NCBI RefSeq assembly: GCF_954871325.1
Contig: NC_088778.1
Location: 1,550,001 to 1,614,000, forward strand
Length of the DNA: 64,000 nt
Reading direction: 5' to 3'
Origin: Gordionus sp. m RMFG-2023
Taxonomy: Eukaryota; Nematomorpha; Gordioida; Chordodea; Parachordodidae
The position numbers were made by a program, and so were the translations under genes. Of this stretch, positions 47,250 to 59,632 are shown in pieces. The stretch's first letter is position 1. Every line of letters begins with the position of its first letter. Below the pieces are notes generated by a model, which saw only the letters and a program-made list of their open reading frames with translations, was not told the DNA's origin and ran no database searches.

Positions 47250-49925
47250 GTAAAGATCACCTATTTTATATGAAATTTAATATTTTTTGATTAAATTACA
47301 TCAATTTACTATAAAATATGGGAATATAATTTAATATTTATTTAATCTGCATAAAATAATGTGAGATGTGATATTCTATTTAAAGTTTGAATGTGATTTT
47401 TTAAACTGCCTTGATTTCTAATTATACTTACCTTTGCTTTATGTCAGAAATTATTCTGATCTAATTTTTTTAATATTTTATAATAAACAACTGGATCTGT
47501 TATAACCAGATATCAGAGCCTATAAAAAATCATCAAAATAAAATCCTAGTGATTTGGGGTTTTATAATTAATCACTCAATACGATTATCTGAAAATAAAT
47601 GTTATTCATAAGATTAAATTAAAAAAATTTTTTTTATATAATTATCTCTTATTTTTATATAGAAATGAATAATATTGTTCAATATAAATTTACATAATTA
47701 TCAATATAGAAAATTAAATTTGTCTCACATACATTTTAAATAAATTCTGATGAATCTTTTTAGAACCAGAACCTAAAAAAAATCTGAAATAAAACTTTAA
47801 ATCACCTATAATTAAATTAAAACATAAAATTATTTTCAATTTTATGAACATGTTCACTTATTTAATTAATTTCTAATAATAAATATGCTGATGTTTAATA
47901 TTGGATTAGATTACGGTGAATACCTAGTATTTTTAAAAATATCTGCCAATATTTTCCTATATTAATATTAGTTTTGAATATTTTATGATTATATATATTA
48001 TTATTTATTTTATTCATAATTTAATAATAATAAATTAACAATATGGTATTAAATGTATCTGCCACAAGAAATTTTTAAAGTATCAAGCAAGTCACATTCA
48101 GTTTAGTGTTGAAATTTATTGACCAAATTTTTGGCAAAATTTTTAATTTAACCTTAAAAATTGCCCACATTGTTTTAAAATGAGATTATAGAATTCATGA
48201 AAGTCAGCTGATTTTTTTTGTATGACATTGATTTATAGATAGATGGTAAATAAATACTGCTTTCGGTTATTGGAATCAGTTATGTGATAATATCGAAGTG
48301 GGTTGGTGAAAAATTTAGGGATGGGCACAGTCCTATATCTAATGGATGCCTAAACAAAATGGAGTCTGTCTGCCTACTCGAATATTTATTATTAGATATG
48401 CCCTCTGAAGTAATAATTCTAAATGTTAGATTCCTATTTCAGGCATATTCCGATTTGATTTTATATATAACAAATTTATTGGCTCCCTATTTACTGTTAG
48501 TTGGTTGAACATATTGATTAATTGAATACTAAGGCTGAGACACCTGGGTTGCCTTTCCTCTGATATTCCACTATTTTAAATATAAATCATAAAAAATAAC
48601 TTTTATCCCTTACCAAAAGTAGCTGGATTTTATATTTTAAAAGTACAATAAAAATTATTTGTCCTTTCATATTCTGTTATAAAAAGAATATTTGTTTTTT
48701 AACCCCCCCCCCCTTCATAACCTCTTCCTTTCTCCCTGAGATCATTTGATTCTTGAAATAATTTGATAAAAGAGTATTTTAGATTTTTCGTAATAAAATG
48801 ATATTTTTAGAGAAGAGGAAGAAAAAAAAACATCAGTTAAGTTAGAACCGCGTAAAATCGAAATAGATTTCTATTCGCTCAGTTTTAAAACGATTATCGG
48901 ATAACGCACTTCGATTTTCGAATTGCGAATATTCGAATTATTTTAGATTCGAATCAATTTTTTGAAAAAGAATAATATTCGACGATTAAAAGAACGACAA
49001 TTCGAATTATTCTAAAAATAACATAAATTTAAATTGTCAATATTTAAATATTTATAAAATAATTTTTCTATAAAAAGACAAGATAATTTAACCCTCCTCC
49101 GAACACAATATTTGATTTTGTGAACGGTTAGCTAAACGTGATTTTCTTAAAGTATCAAATATGTGTTTGTACGTTAAGTTGGAAATTGAATTCCAGCACC
49201 ACAAAACCATTGAAACTATGATGCCTTAATTTATATTGTGACATTTCATTAATGGCGAAACGGTCTGAAATCAATAGGTTGTATAGGTGGTTGTCTAATG
49301 TAACTTCTAATTCATTTCCTGGTCAAATTAGGAAATTTTTCAAATTTAAATAATGGGCCCCATCTAAATTATTTAAAATAGAGGAATTCCAAATCATCGC
49401 GAGGTTCCCAGATTAATCCCAATATCCCGCCTAGACTTGCCACGTATTATGAGGCAATGTCAATCATTTACCCTTTTCACAAATTATACAATTCTCTTTG
49501 ACAATGAGAAGTCGAAACATTTCTAGTCTCTCACAACTTCAATTCAATTTTAAACCGGAAAATGTCATGTTCGTCGACACATTTTTAAAATAAAAAAAGC
49601 GCGCTTATTTTCCTTTAAAATTATTCGAATCGACTAAGATAAACGGACCGAATAGTTCGAGTATTCGTTTTTGAGATTTCGATTTTGTGTTTGGCGCGAA
49701 TAATAATTTCCCGGTTAAATTTTATATTTTAAAGTGGTAAAGGGTAGGTTTCTTCTTAATCGAATTATTCTCCCCTCACTAGAGTCGTTGTTTTTTCCGG
49801 TTCGGTCTAGGTAATTATACGCTGTAAGAAGTCCAATTTCTTAAGTATTCATTCATCTCTAGGGTCGATTAAAAGGAGAAAAGAAAAAAAAAGAATACAT
49901 TTAAAAAAAGAGAAATGCAAATAAA

Positions 49926-50107
49926 AACCGATAAATACCATTTTTAGCCGTCCATTTTGAAAAATTACACGTATAAAAAACCGATATTACCATTTTTAGC
50001 CGTCCATTTTGAAATATTATTACTTATAAAAAACCGATAAATACTATACACGAAAAAAAACCGATAAACACCATTTTTAAACGTCCATTTTGAAATATTT
50101 ATATACG
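49926..50107. repeat. Three-unit ~55-65-bp tandem repeat
   Basis: Units carry AAACCGATA(AATA)CC, ATTTTTAGCCGTCCATTTTG and AAATATT. The third unit has AAACGTCC in place of AGCCGTCC. Confidence 0.8.
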
Positions 50108-51246
50108 TAAATTTTTTTCTAAAAATTTGGAAGAAAAATTCCACCCCTCAGCCATAAAAATTTTTCGGATTTCGAAAATAATACAAGAGCGAATATATTC
50201 ATTTGTATTATTTTTCTTTCTTTTTTTTAAAAAAAATAAGAAATTTATAAATTGTAAAAACGAAAAAACGAAAAAAAAAAATTTCGTTATCGATTTTTTT
50301 CAACAAATCAAAAACTTGTTATTCGTTATTTTTTTTTTTACATCCGCTTGGAATATCGATTTTCCGTTTGTTGATGTTTTTTAAATTTTTTTTTTTTTAC
50401 TCTTAGCCATTTTCTGTTTTGTTTTGTTGTACATTATTAGCGAGATTATACGAAACGAATAAATAAGCGACGCTAATTCAAAAATTTAAAACGCGTGTAC
50501 ATATAAGATACCCGCGTCGCGTTCTTAAGATCAAATCGGCCGCCAGAAAATGAGGGCGATTTTTGACCGCGTTTGAAAAGGCGCGTATTTTTTTTTTTTT
50601 AAATCTCGGTTTTAAATGGAATTTTGGAATACTAACCCCCCCCCCCCCCTCGAAAATCGAAAATTTTCTAAAGGCGCTGCATACTTAGAATCGGTATAGC
50701 TATGGGGTATATATTAACCCTTTATTTTTTGGTAAGCAACCCAAAGAATTCTTCTACAGAAAAGTAAATTATTTTAAAAAAATTTATATATACATATTCA
50801 GTGTTGAAGTATTCTCGGAAAGATGCGCTCTATAAATGCTAAAACCCATCCCCGTTTTACTACTTACGTTTAAATAATTTTAAATAATTATTTTGTTGTT
50901 AAAATTTTGAGAATTAAAAAATTCTATATAGATGGCGCTACGAGTTTAAATTATATTTGAAGGGGGGGGGGTGAGGGGGAGACAATTTAAATAACGAATG
51001 CATACAATGGTAACGATATTACCATCGTGATTACATATGCAAAAAATAATCAAAAATAGTAAAATTAATAAAAAATAAAATAGGTAAAAGGATTTTACAT
51101 AAGATGAACTCACAATTAGGAGAGGGGGGGATAGATCAATAAATTTTGAGCATATGTTTTTATAATGCCTGTCACTTAAAATTGTCAGAATGAGTTATCA
51201 ACTTAAACAGCTGTTGGTGGGAATAATTCGAGATTTCGGTTGGCAG

Positions 51247-51321
51247 GATGGTCGCATACGGGGCAAACCGTTTTAGTATACGAAGAAACGTGTAAATTTT
51301 CCGCACCCCGTGGCGACCATC
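51247..51321. repeat. Imperfect 19-bp inverted repeat
   Basis: GATGGTCGCATACGGGGCA and, 37 bases later, GCACCCCGTGGCGACCATC pair over most positions. It may fold as a hairpin or be a relic of a terminal-repeat element. Confidence 0.55.
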
Positions 51322-51885
51322 ACTCTCATTATTTTTATTCGAAACGGTACGGTTGCTCCATTTAAAACAGATGATCGTAGCGGTAGATTCTAAATAACTT
51401 TCGATAAATACGCGTTCACTATATTCCTATAGGGAATTTAACGGGGTTCTAGGCGTGCCCTGGAACTATCGAATGTTCCATTTTGGGGCTAAAATTTACG
51501 ACCTATTTATGTATTATCGCAAAAGTTCCACTTATTTTAAAGAGTCTGAGTTAAAGCAACTGTCGATTTTGCATGGAATGACTCATTCAGCTTGATCTTT
51601 TCATCGAGCACAGAAAAACTGTTTTAGAAGAGGTTTTAGGATAATCTAAAGAACAGCCGTGAAACTTTTATCAAGTCACGTGGTATACTTTTGTGGGGAG
51701 ATAATTTATCGAGATGCTGTGGTTTTATTTTTACGAAGGGCATATGTATCTTAATGCATCATGGCTTTCATAAAGAACGAAAGAAAGAAAGAACGAAAGA
51801 AAAGAAAAGAGTGTTGAGAATTTTATAAAACTTTATAAATAACTCGTAAAATAATTTATACCATTTTTTTTCTTCTTCCACCTAG

Positions 51886-53868
51886 TCTTCGGATTCGGAT
51901 TGTTTAGACGGCACTAATTTCGCCAACGGTTACCGTTACCCGGTTCTCATCCAATCCGACGATGGTTCCGGATCGAATAAACCATCCCGTAGGCCAGGCC
52001 CTTGCGAGGCGGTGTTCTCTGGTAAAACGGAGCTGGGCGGGGCCCTCAAGGCTCGCGATCCGCGTCTCGGTCTCATCGCCCGCGGCGGGAATACCAAGAG
52101 GTGGTGATAATATATATATATTTTTTTTAAATATCTTTTCGGGGAGAGTTTTTGAATATTTTTTCGAAATGCTGACCCGAGTTTCGATTATTGGAAGCAC
52201 TTCCGGTTCCTAGAAATTAGTATTCTATGAGATTTTCGTTCAAGTTCTTTGATTTATTCACAGTTAATATATAACTCGCATAAATAAGTAAAGCCTGCCT
52301 AATTTGGGCAACTCCTCAATTTGTCTTATAATATATATTAATTAATTATTATTTGTAATTATGGCTTCCATATAAAAATTTGGCGCGTTACTAATTAATT
52401 ACTTTTTTGAAAAATGTATTTGAATTCCTTCTTTCTTCCCTGAACTAGATTGCCACATGGATGGATGGCAACAAATGTAAGGAATATATATTATAGGCAT
52501 ATTCGACAACGAATCGAGTAAGAATTCATCCGCATTCAATTTTTTTAAACGGATCGAATAAATTACTATTCGTGATTATTCGAATCGGATACGAAGAATT
52601 TATTGTTCGATCCATATTTGTTTTTCGAATAGGCCTATCAACATTTAGCATTCTATCCGGCAAAAGTATCGTTCCCCGGACTTTGAAAAGTATCTTTATT
52701 TAAAATTGATTGCACAATGCAAGTTATAATTGAAACAATTTCAAATCGTTCAAAAATGGTAAATTTATCTATCCATTTCCGGTCATTGATAAGGTAGACT
52801 TGTTTAATTCGAGCGAGAATAACTCGTCCCTACTGCGTTACTGTTATGGTTTATTCATTCCATCATTTTTTAAAAAAAAATTTTTTTATATTTAATTATT
52901 AAAAGCCCGGTGTGGCGTACGTTTAGGGTGGTCACGTTCGAGGGCAAAAGGACCAATCACATCGCTTGCCACACGTGCTTGCAGGTCTATAGATACGATT
53001 CTCATCACATGGGAACTTCCAACCTTTATCGGCATAAGTGCATCCTCCTGAATTGCGAGAATTCGCAAGAGGAAGGCGAATACGCCAATGGCATAACTGG
53101 TAGTTTTTTATGACTCGAATTTTTTTTCAGGACTTTTTATTTTGTAGTAATCAAAATTAAACTCAAAATTTATTTCACGACGTAAAACGTCGAACATCAA
53201 TCTAAATCAAATATCATAAAGCTTGCAAACAACGATTTACAGAGTTATTATAGGGGGGAGGGGGTTCAAATAGTGAAGGTCAGCCAAACCTGACCGCTCC
53301 ATGAACCGAAAAAAATTGCTAAAAAACTGTCGAGACCGGGATAGTTGGATTCTATGTGGTTTCTAAACTAGTTCTAAATGTAGCCAACCTTTTGGATTAT
53401 GGAGCTGTTAGAAATCGTTCAGGAATCACCTTCACTAGGGTCAAATATTAGGAGCTTTAATTAATTAGGATTTGTCCCTAAATATAGAATAAATTCGAAA
53501 TCGATATCATTATCATAATTACAAGAAGGAATATCGATTGAAGGAATTAATATTTAGCATTCAGCATTTTTCATTGTAAATTATTATTTCTTTGTAAAGA
53601 AAGAAAGTAAGAAAGAAAGAAAGAAAGAAAAGAAATAAAGAAAGAAAAAAAAAAGAAAAGACTTACTTTACATAATTTAAATTTAAAAGATATTCATAAA
53701 TTCCTAAGTAATACACTTTGGATTATATTTATCATTTTTTTTTAATAATTCTAATTTTATGAATCTTAGTTGATGAAGATCAAGATTTGATGGATGCTTC
53801 CTACCATGACCACCCCTTCAACGAATCTAATCTCAATTCTCAAGATTCTTTCTTCGACGATAAACAAG
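51886..53868 (+). CDS. BED-type zinc-finger gene (finger 2), at least three exons
   Basis: Exons 51886-52100, 52906-53099 and 53770-53868 join with matching phases (2, then 1) across polypyrimidine acceptors (CACCTAG, TTAAAAG, ATCTTAG) and GT donors (GTGGTG, GTAGTT, GTTCAC). Exon 1 encodes a polar linker (SSDSDCLDGTNFANGY onward) of GC-rich composition. The junction forms K-S-P-V-W-R-T-F, the usual BED opening. Exon 2 then gives C-x2-C (IACHTC) and GTSNLYRHKC, as in DREF/hAT-type BED fingers; the last pair, H-x-C, is tighter than usual. Exon 3 is acidic (VDEDQDLMDASY, then SQDSFFDDKQ). A likely last exon is 56213-56307. The start is not identified and may be further upstream. Probably a nuclear DNA-binding protein; whether domesticated or transposon-encoded is open. 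Confidence 0.68.
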
Positions 53869-54884
53869 GTTCACTTATATAAAATACTCAAAATAGTTAC
53901 TTTTATTGAGCCCCCCTTCGCCCTCCCGCCATTTTTTTTGGGTGTATTTGAGTTAGAATGAAAAGGATACATCTGCTAGGCGTACAGCTTTAGGAATATC
54001 ATTTTTGAATTCTCTAACTTAACCTTGACTGGCATCGATCAATCAAATCTTTCGAGTTGAAATGAGCCAGCTAGGCTAAGTACATGTCAGTTCCTTTCTA
54101 CCGGTTAGTGAGTGAGTGTTATAATAAACCCCCCATAACTCCTACTACTTTCAACCTGTCGTTAATAGATCTTTAACCGAAAAGTAATTTTAAGCGACTT
54201 TCCATTTTTTAAAAGTATTTTCGGTGTTTTGCGAATATATTATCGAAAAACCGCCTTCTACATTCTATTTAATTTACCGGTGGGCCAATCATAAGTAGGG
54301 ATGAAGAAATCTCCCCCAATTTTTAGCCATTTAATAAAGACTCATTTGAAACGGTATTTATTACCACCTTCCCTAAAATCTATCAATCATATTTTAGATA
54401 ATTTTTTCGTGATATAGAAATATTCCCAAGCCAAAGTTCTAACTCTGGGAAGGATTGATTCTGTTTAATAAGACGATGATTTTTTTATTATTAAATTTTA
54501 GTCCTATAGTTCTTTTTTAGATGGAAATATTAGTTAATCTCTTAGGTTTAGGATTTAATATTCAGCGTTTTCTCTGTTAACTCAAATATATTATTTTAAC
54601 GTGGAAACACTATCACTTTGAACGCTACAGTCAGGACGCGGCCTTAAGTGACTATCGAAATATCGCATAGAGCTGCACCGATATTAATATCAACGTTGAT
54701 ACCTAACTTTTGATAGAAAACGTCAGATCTAAGCTAATCTAAAAGTGTGTTTTGATTGTGTTTTTTTGAGCGCTTATTAGCAGTTAAAAAACTCATTTTT
54801 ATTAACTTTTATTTTGATGAAAGATTTAATATATATATATATATAAAAATAAAGTATTTTTATGAAAATATTTAGACCTTTTTT
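53869..54884. other. Intron or intergenic, no exon recognised
   Basis: Contains no supported feature. (AAAG)n-like runs lie just upstream at about 53598-53650. Confidence 0.4.
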
Positions 54885-55129
54885 TTTTGACACGCTTATC
54901 AATGAGGCGTTTGTGTCAATCACGATCGATATTTCTAGTCATTCGGATCTATTTTGCTATTTTTCCTTTGCATTTTTTTTTAGGCATCCCTAAGTCTGGC
55001 CTAGTTCTACATTTTTTTTTACCGCAAGTGGTATTTATCTTAAGATTAAGACTAAGGTCCCTAATTGGAAATTTATTAGACTTCGAGCGAATCGCAACAT
55101 ATTTTCAAATTTCTTACCGAAAGCACTAA
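54885..55129 (+). pseudogene. Possible hAT-transposase catalytic-region fragment
   Basis: Two coding-like plus-strand pieces: LINEAFVSITIDISSHSDLF (about 54895-54954), then in another frame LRSLIGNLLDFERIATYFQI (about 55052-55111). The order resembles the hAT RNase-H-like region (a V-S-I-T-x-D-I-W-S block, then a L-x-x-F-x-x-x-x-H-T block), but the tryptophan and histidine are missing. It lies between the BED-finger genes. Confidence 0.3.
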
Positions 55130-56212
55130 CAGTGATAAGCCTGCATCTTCGAAGTAATTTTATAACTTTACAAAATATTACGGATTCATCGAAATTAATA
55201 TAACTGCCGAACAGACGATAAAATATTTAATGTGCGAACGCGTAAAAATATCCCAAATATTTATATTTTTTTTGAAAACGATATTTCCCAACCGATCTTT
55301 GACTCGCTATCTTTTAACGTTTTATGCCCTTAAACGCTTTAGTATGGCCTTAGCCCTAAAAAATATATTTGTGACCTTAATTTTGGAGCGGTAAATTCCC
55401 TCTCATTTTTAATATAATGCTGTCCAATGTAAAAACGGTATGGGATGAGTGGCATGTAATAATAATATGGTCTAATGTAAAAACTAAGTGGTCTAAATTG
55501 CTATGTTCGCACACTGGCCATCATCGATTAACACTGACTCTATTAGATCAATTTTTCAAAATTTGTCAAAATTGATATTGAATTAAAAACGATCCACAAA
55601 TATAAATATATTTTATTATTTTTTAAAAAAAAAATTTATTTAGTCCACTTTCTAGGAAAATTACGTTTTACACTTCTTTTTTGGTTGGCGGAAAAATTTC
55701 TCATTTAAGTTACTGATATTATGTATAAATATTAGGCGTTTAGCGTTATTCGCACAAATTTTTTTTTAGGGATTATATACTTATTAAAGGCACTCAATAA
55801 TAATGGACAAGTGAGTATTGCTTGGCCAAGTGTTGAGTGGCCCATATTCGCGATATAAATCTTTCATACAAATTTCACAGTATCAGTGTCGATTAAATTT
55901 AATATTCCTAGGACAACTTTTAGAGCGATAAAGAAACGCAAAAAAGATCTCGCGGTTATTATACAGGACGGAATTCAAATAGATTAATATTCACCAAACC
56001 TCAAGAGGGAATTTGAAAAGATTATATAATACAAGCTGTCAAATCATTTATGTGGTTTAAGCATAAAGTAGTTGGAACTTTTAAATATAAAACATTTTTT
56101 TGACGATATTAATTATATTGTTAGAATTACTTGTTAGATAAGTTAGTTTTCAATAGATTTTTTTATGTAAACTTTTATATTCATTTTCATTGTGTAAATC
56201 ATTTATTTTTAG
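55130..56212. other. Intron or intergenic, no exon recognised
   Basis: AT-rich with short T/A runs. No gene or RNA feature is supported. Confidence 0.4.
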
Positions 56213-56307
56213 CAAAAAATATGAGTTTTTCCCTAAATCTAATGAAGGATCTGCATTTATTTGCAAGAGAGGAATATTCAAAAGAACGAGAAAAGAGGAA
56301 AGATTAA
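56213..56307 (+). CDS. Possible last exon of the BED-finger-2 gene
   Basis: It follows a good acceptor (TTTATTTTTAG) and is phase-compatible with exon 53770-53868. It reads AKNMSFSLNLMKDLHLF, AREEYSKEREKRKD, then a stop at 56305-56307. The intron would be 2.3 kb. Its 3' end lies within an inverted repeat (56300-56347 / 56633-56680). Confidence 0.35.
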
Positions 56308-56680
56308 ATGCAGGCATCGTGAAGATTGGACTTATGCTCAATATGCCGTTAAGTTTAAGCATCACGAACTTTTAAATTGATGAAGGATCGAAATAAACAT
56401 TGCAATGTTGTGGACGACTAAGAAGACACCAGGCCAGAAGAGGAGGGGTCTGAAGAAACTTGTAATAATCGTCAAATAAAGGGGTGGTTAATTTTATATT
56501 GAAATTTAGCCATCTTTAAACTATATAATCATTATAAATCGAGATATAATTTATAGGTTTTTTAAATATATATTTTTTTTAAAAAAATGAAGAAATATTA
56601 TTGAAAATTATAGTATATTTTACAATAAATATGGCATTTGGAGCATAAGCCCATTTTTCACGATGCCTGCATTTAATCTT
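56300..56680. repeat. ~48-bp inverted repeat with ~285-bp spacer
   Basis: Left arm 56300-56347 (AAGATTAAATGCAGGCATCG onward, ending ATATGCC) and right arm 56633-56680 (GGCATTTG through CGATGCCTGCATTTAATCTT). The arms differ at several positions in the middle. Weaker similarity continues outward (AAAAGAACGAG against ACAAAAGAGCAA). Confidence 0.75.
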
Positions 56681-57568
56681 ACCCCCACCCCCTTTTTTTT
56701 GCTCTTTTGTTCCTGCTGGCATACATTGCACAGGCAGCCCCACATTTTATCTTTATTATATTCCGTATTCATAACAAAATCTTTAAAATAATGTATTTAG
56801 CGCTGGCCGGTTAATACCTTCGAATAGATTCGTCTAATCTCGAAAATTATTGATAGATAGAGCTTTGATTCATAATTGTATTTTAAAAGAAAATAAAGGT
56901 TTTGGGGCTACCATTGATATTAAATTTATTTGAAGAAAGGCGAAATCCGTGTCAATCATGCCACTTCACCCCTAATTCCCCCCCCCCCCCTGTTTATGTC
57001 ATAAATAGCTAGAGTGAATTTAATATAACTTGGATATTTGCTTCCTTGCGTAATCGCGGCCTGGAAAATGGCAAGATTATTTGAAATGGCTTTTTATCGC
57101 GCGGAAAAAAAGGTGTCTAGGACAGGGCCTAAGCTCATTCTTTTAAAAAACTCGGAGTAATAAACATAATAATTATATAAACGAAGGGTGTAATTTAATA
57201 TTTACCTTAAGGTTAAAAAAAACATTTCAAACACAAAAAAACAATGTTTTTTTAAAAACAAAAAAATATTTGTTATTTTAAACACAAAAAAACATTTGTT
57301 TTTTTTAAACACAAATAAAAACAATTATACTCAAGTGCCTTATTGTTATTTATATATAGTAAATAAACAATTGGTTAATGGGTTATTATTTATTGGACGT
57401 TGAATTTTATTGTAAACATCATTTTATAAATTTATTTATGGCTTTTAATTTTATTTATTTTTTTTTATGAAATAATCAATTTTTAACTTTTAAATATTTT
57501 TACAAATCGCGAAAATAAAATTTAAATAAATATTTATATTAAAAAACTTATATAATTTTTTAAAAAAA
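56681..57568. other. Intergenic, no gene seen
   Basis: A poly-C run lies near 56979-56990. A-rich units with AAACACAAAAAAACA(T/A)TTGTTT recur three times between 57208 and 57320. This is the 5' flank of the BED-finger-3 gene. Confidence 0.45.
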
Positions 57569-59073
57569 ATGTCAATCATTTGGAATTTCTTTACGGTGGA
57601 AGAAAATAAGGAAAGTTTCGCGAAATGTACGCTCTGCGATTCGCTCGTTTCGAGGGGTGGGACAGCGAGAAAATCATTTAACACTACCAATTTGAGAAAA
57701 CATCTGGCAAGGTATCACTCAAAATCATTCGAAGAGCTACGAGTAAGGGAAGACGGGACGAAATTGAATCACATGAAAACCGACATTTGCCAAGAATTTT
57801 CTATTAAAATAAGCGATATAATTTTGGACCGGAAGGATATTCCCAATTATTCCACCAAAGATTTACTATGGGCATCAAGTTCTGGCGACTTTTCCCCGAT
57901 TGGTTTTTTATTTTTTTCTCACAAATTATGATATATTGAGCGTTAAGGGCCACGTAAGACCACCCTATTTTGGTTTATTTATTTAAGTATTTTATAGCCT
58001 TGCTATTTTTCGTATTTTATTCTCTTTTTTTGTGTTTTTTTTGGTTGTTTTTTTTTGACTATTTAGTCGATACTTAAAAGTCGGCTAAATTAGCCGGCTA
58101 TTAAGTATTAAGCCGACCTAAGGACAACGCCCAAACCCTTGGTAGGTTTTAGGGTGGGGAATACATCTACAGAGCCTTTCTTGAAGGTTGTTTTTGTTAC
58201 CCATCTTTACATTCATTCATACCCTAAAATCATCAGTGTGCGAACAGAATAAATGTAAATTAAAGGTACAATAAAATTTATTGTGTAAACCGGCAATCTA
58301 CGCAAATTTCGGTTAACGGATAAGCTTTTTTTTATCCCCAAAAGAAATCCGGTTTATTTAGCGTCGGACACTTTTTATCGATATCGGTATCGGCGTTTAG
58401 GCCCTTAAAAATATTTATTTATTAATCATATTTATACATTAGGTATAAACAAACAGGAAATACTATTATTTTGGGTTCGTTATCCGATAATGAACGAATG
58501 TTCTTTTTTTCCCCCATCGATTTAGATGCCCCTCATCAATTAGTGGCCAGTCCCTCGCAAATCAGTCCGCTTTCCGAGTTGGACTACGCCCTCGGCTCTT
58601 CCCGGTTATCCGGCAAATCCAATTTGAATGGTAAACTAATTATTTCGATGTTACGCATTACATTATTTTTATTTATCCTCTCCAAAAATAGGAATTTTGA
58701 AATTCTGAATTAACAGGTGATCGGTTCCTTTAGAATTTGATCCCCCATCACTATATTCTGGTTTCCAAATAAAAAAATAAACCCACCCCGTAATAAAAAC
58801 GGATAACCAATATTTGCCGCTATCCACGGGAAGTTCCTAATTTCGGCGATTCCTTAACCGGGGCAATGTGGGCTAAGAGATAAAAAACAATGGCTATTCT
58901 TAATGAAGCGTGAAAATTTTATGCAAATGATAATGAATTTTTTGTTATATAAACGAATACAGGGCACGATAAATATTTCAAATCCCATCCCAAATTCAAT
59001 TCCACGCAAATATCCGAAAATATCGCTTTCGCCGATCCGACTCAATCGAACCAAGAAAGCGTTAAAGTTGAAT
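57569..59073 (+). CDS. BED-type zinc-finger gene (finger 3), at least three exons
   Basis: Exons 57569-57902, 58526-58630 and 58963-59073 join, all in phase 1. The acceptors are CGATTTAG and AATACAG; the donors are GTTTTT, GTAAAC and GTAAAT. The first exon starts with ATG (no AG acceptor lies in the preceding 50 bases). It reads SIIWNFFTVE, then C-x2-C (KCTLC), RKSFNTTNLRKHLARYH with H-x4-H, a complete BED finger at the extreme N-terminus. It continues into a charged region (KISDIILDRKDIPNY). Exon 2 is Ser/Leu/Pro-rich (DAPHQLVASPSQISPL), exon 3 is polar (GHDKYFKSHPKFNSTQ). No transposase domain is seen, and the 3' end is not resolved. It likely encodes a nuclear DNA-binding protein. The 84-bp duplication at 59465 follows 400 bases later and may be part of the gene. 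Confidence 0.68.
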
Positions 59074-59464
59074 GTAAATTAATTTATTTTTTAAAAAATA
59101 AATATGATAAGCTAAAACAAATATCAAAAAAAATGTGACATTTTGAATCGTATGAGCTTATTAAGAAGACATGGTGACAGATTTCTTAATCAAATATGCT
59201 ATTCATTATTTACAAAAGAATATTATATTTTTTTTATTAAAAAACATCAAACCATTTTAAAATTGCATAAAAACAAAATTAGCAACGACCTTCAAATATA
59301 AATATAATATGAACGGCGTAAAAATACGGTTGAAAAAAAAAATAAAATTTCTATTATTTTTTTTGAGGGCAACATATGATTAATTATTCGATCCGGTTAA
59401 CCTCGAGGGGTATCTGATTTGGATCCTTTTTTTTTCTTCTTCTAAAAGCTTTTTTTTATTATAG

Positions 59465-59632
59465 AGTGTGCTCTGTTTCCCAAAAAGTTCCAGTGGTAAA
59501 GATGACTGTAAAAATCGAGAGAATATTCTGCAGAGAAATGCCTATATTAGTGTACTCTGTTTCCCAAAAAGTTCCAGTGGTAAAGATGACTGTAAAAATC
59601 GAGAGAATATTCTGCAGAGAAATGCCTATATT
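59465..59632 (+). repeat. 84-bp tandem duplication, in frame
   Basis: The unit AGTGTRCTCTGTTTCCCAAA through GAGAAATGCCTATATT occurs at 59465-59548 and 59549-59632 with a single mismatch (G/A at the sixth base). Its length is 28 codons, so any frame is kept. Two plus-strand frames stay open; one reads FPKSSSGKDDCKNREN in each unit. An AG at 59466 would make one frame phase-compatible with exon 58963-59073. Confidence 0.9.

Larger units (their letters stand above)
47250..51885. other. Long intron or intergenic stretch
   Basis: AT-rich. Contains poly-C runs near 48702-48712 and 50636-50649, CGAATATTCGAA-type palindromic stretches at 48910-49010, a three-unit repeat at 49926-50107, a G run near 50962-50971, and an inverted repeat at 51247-51321. 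No exon was recognised with confidence. Confidence 0.45.

Noticed and set aside
51904-52213. Minus-strand and plus-strand frames of about 80-98 codons overlapping the BED-gene linker exon
   Set aside because: The plus frame with the polypyrimidine acceptor at 51885, donor at 52100 and phase-matched joining to the BED exon is the better explanation; the others are shadows in GC-rich sequence.
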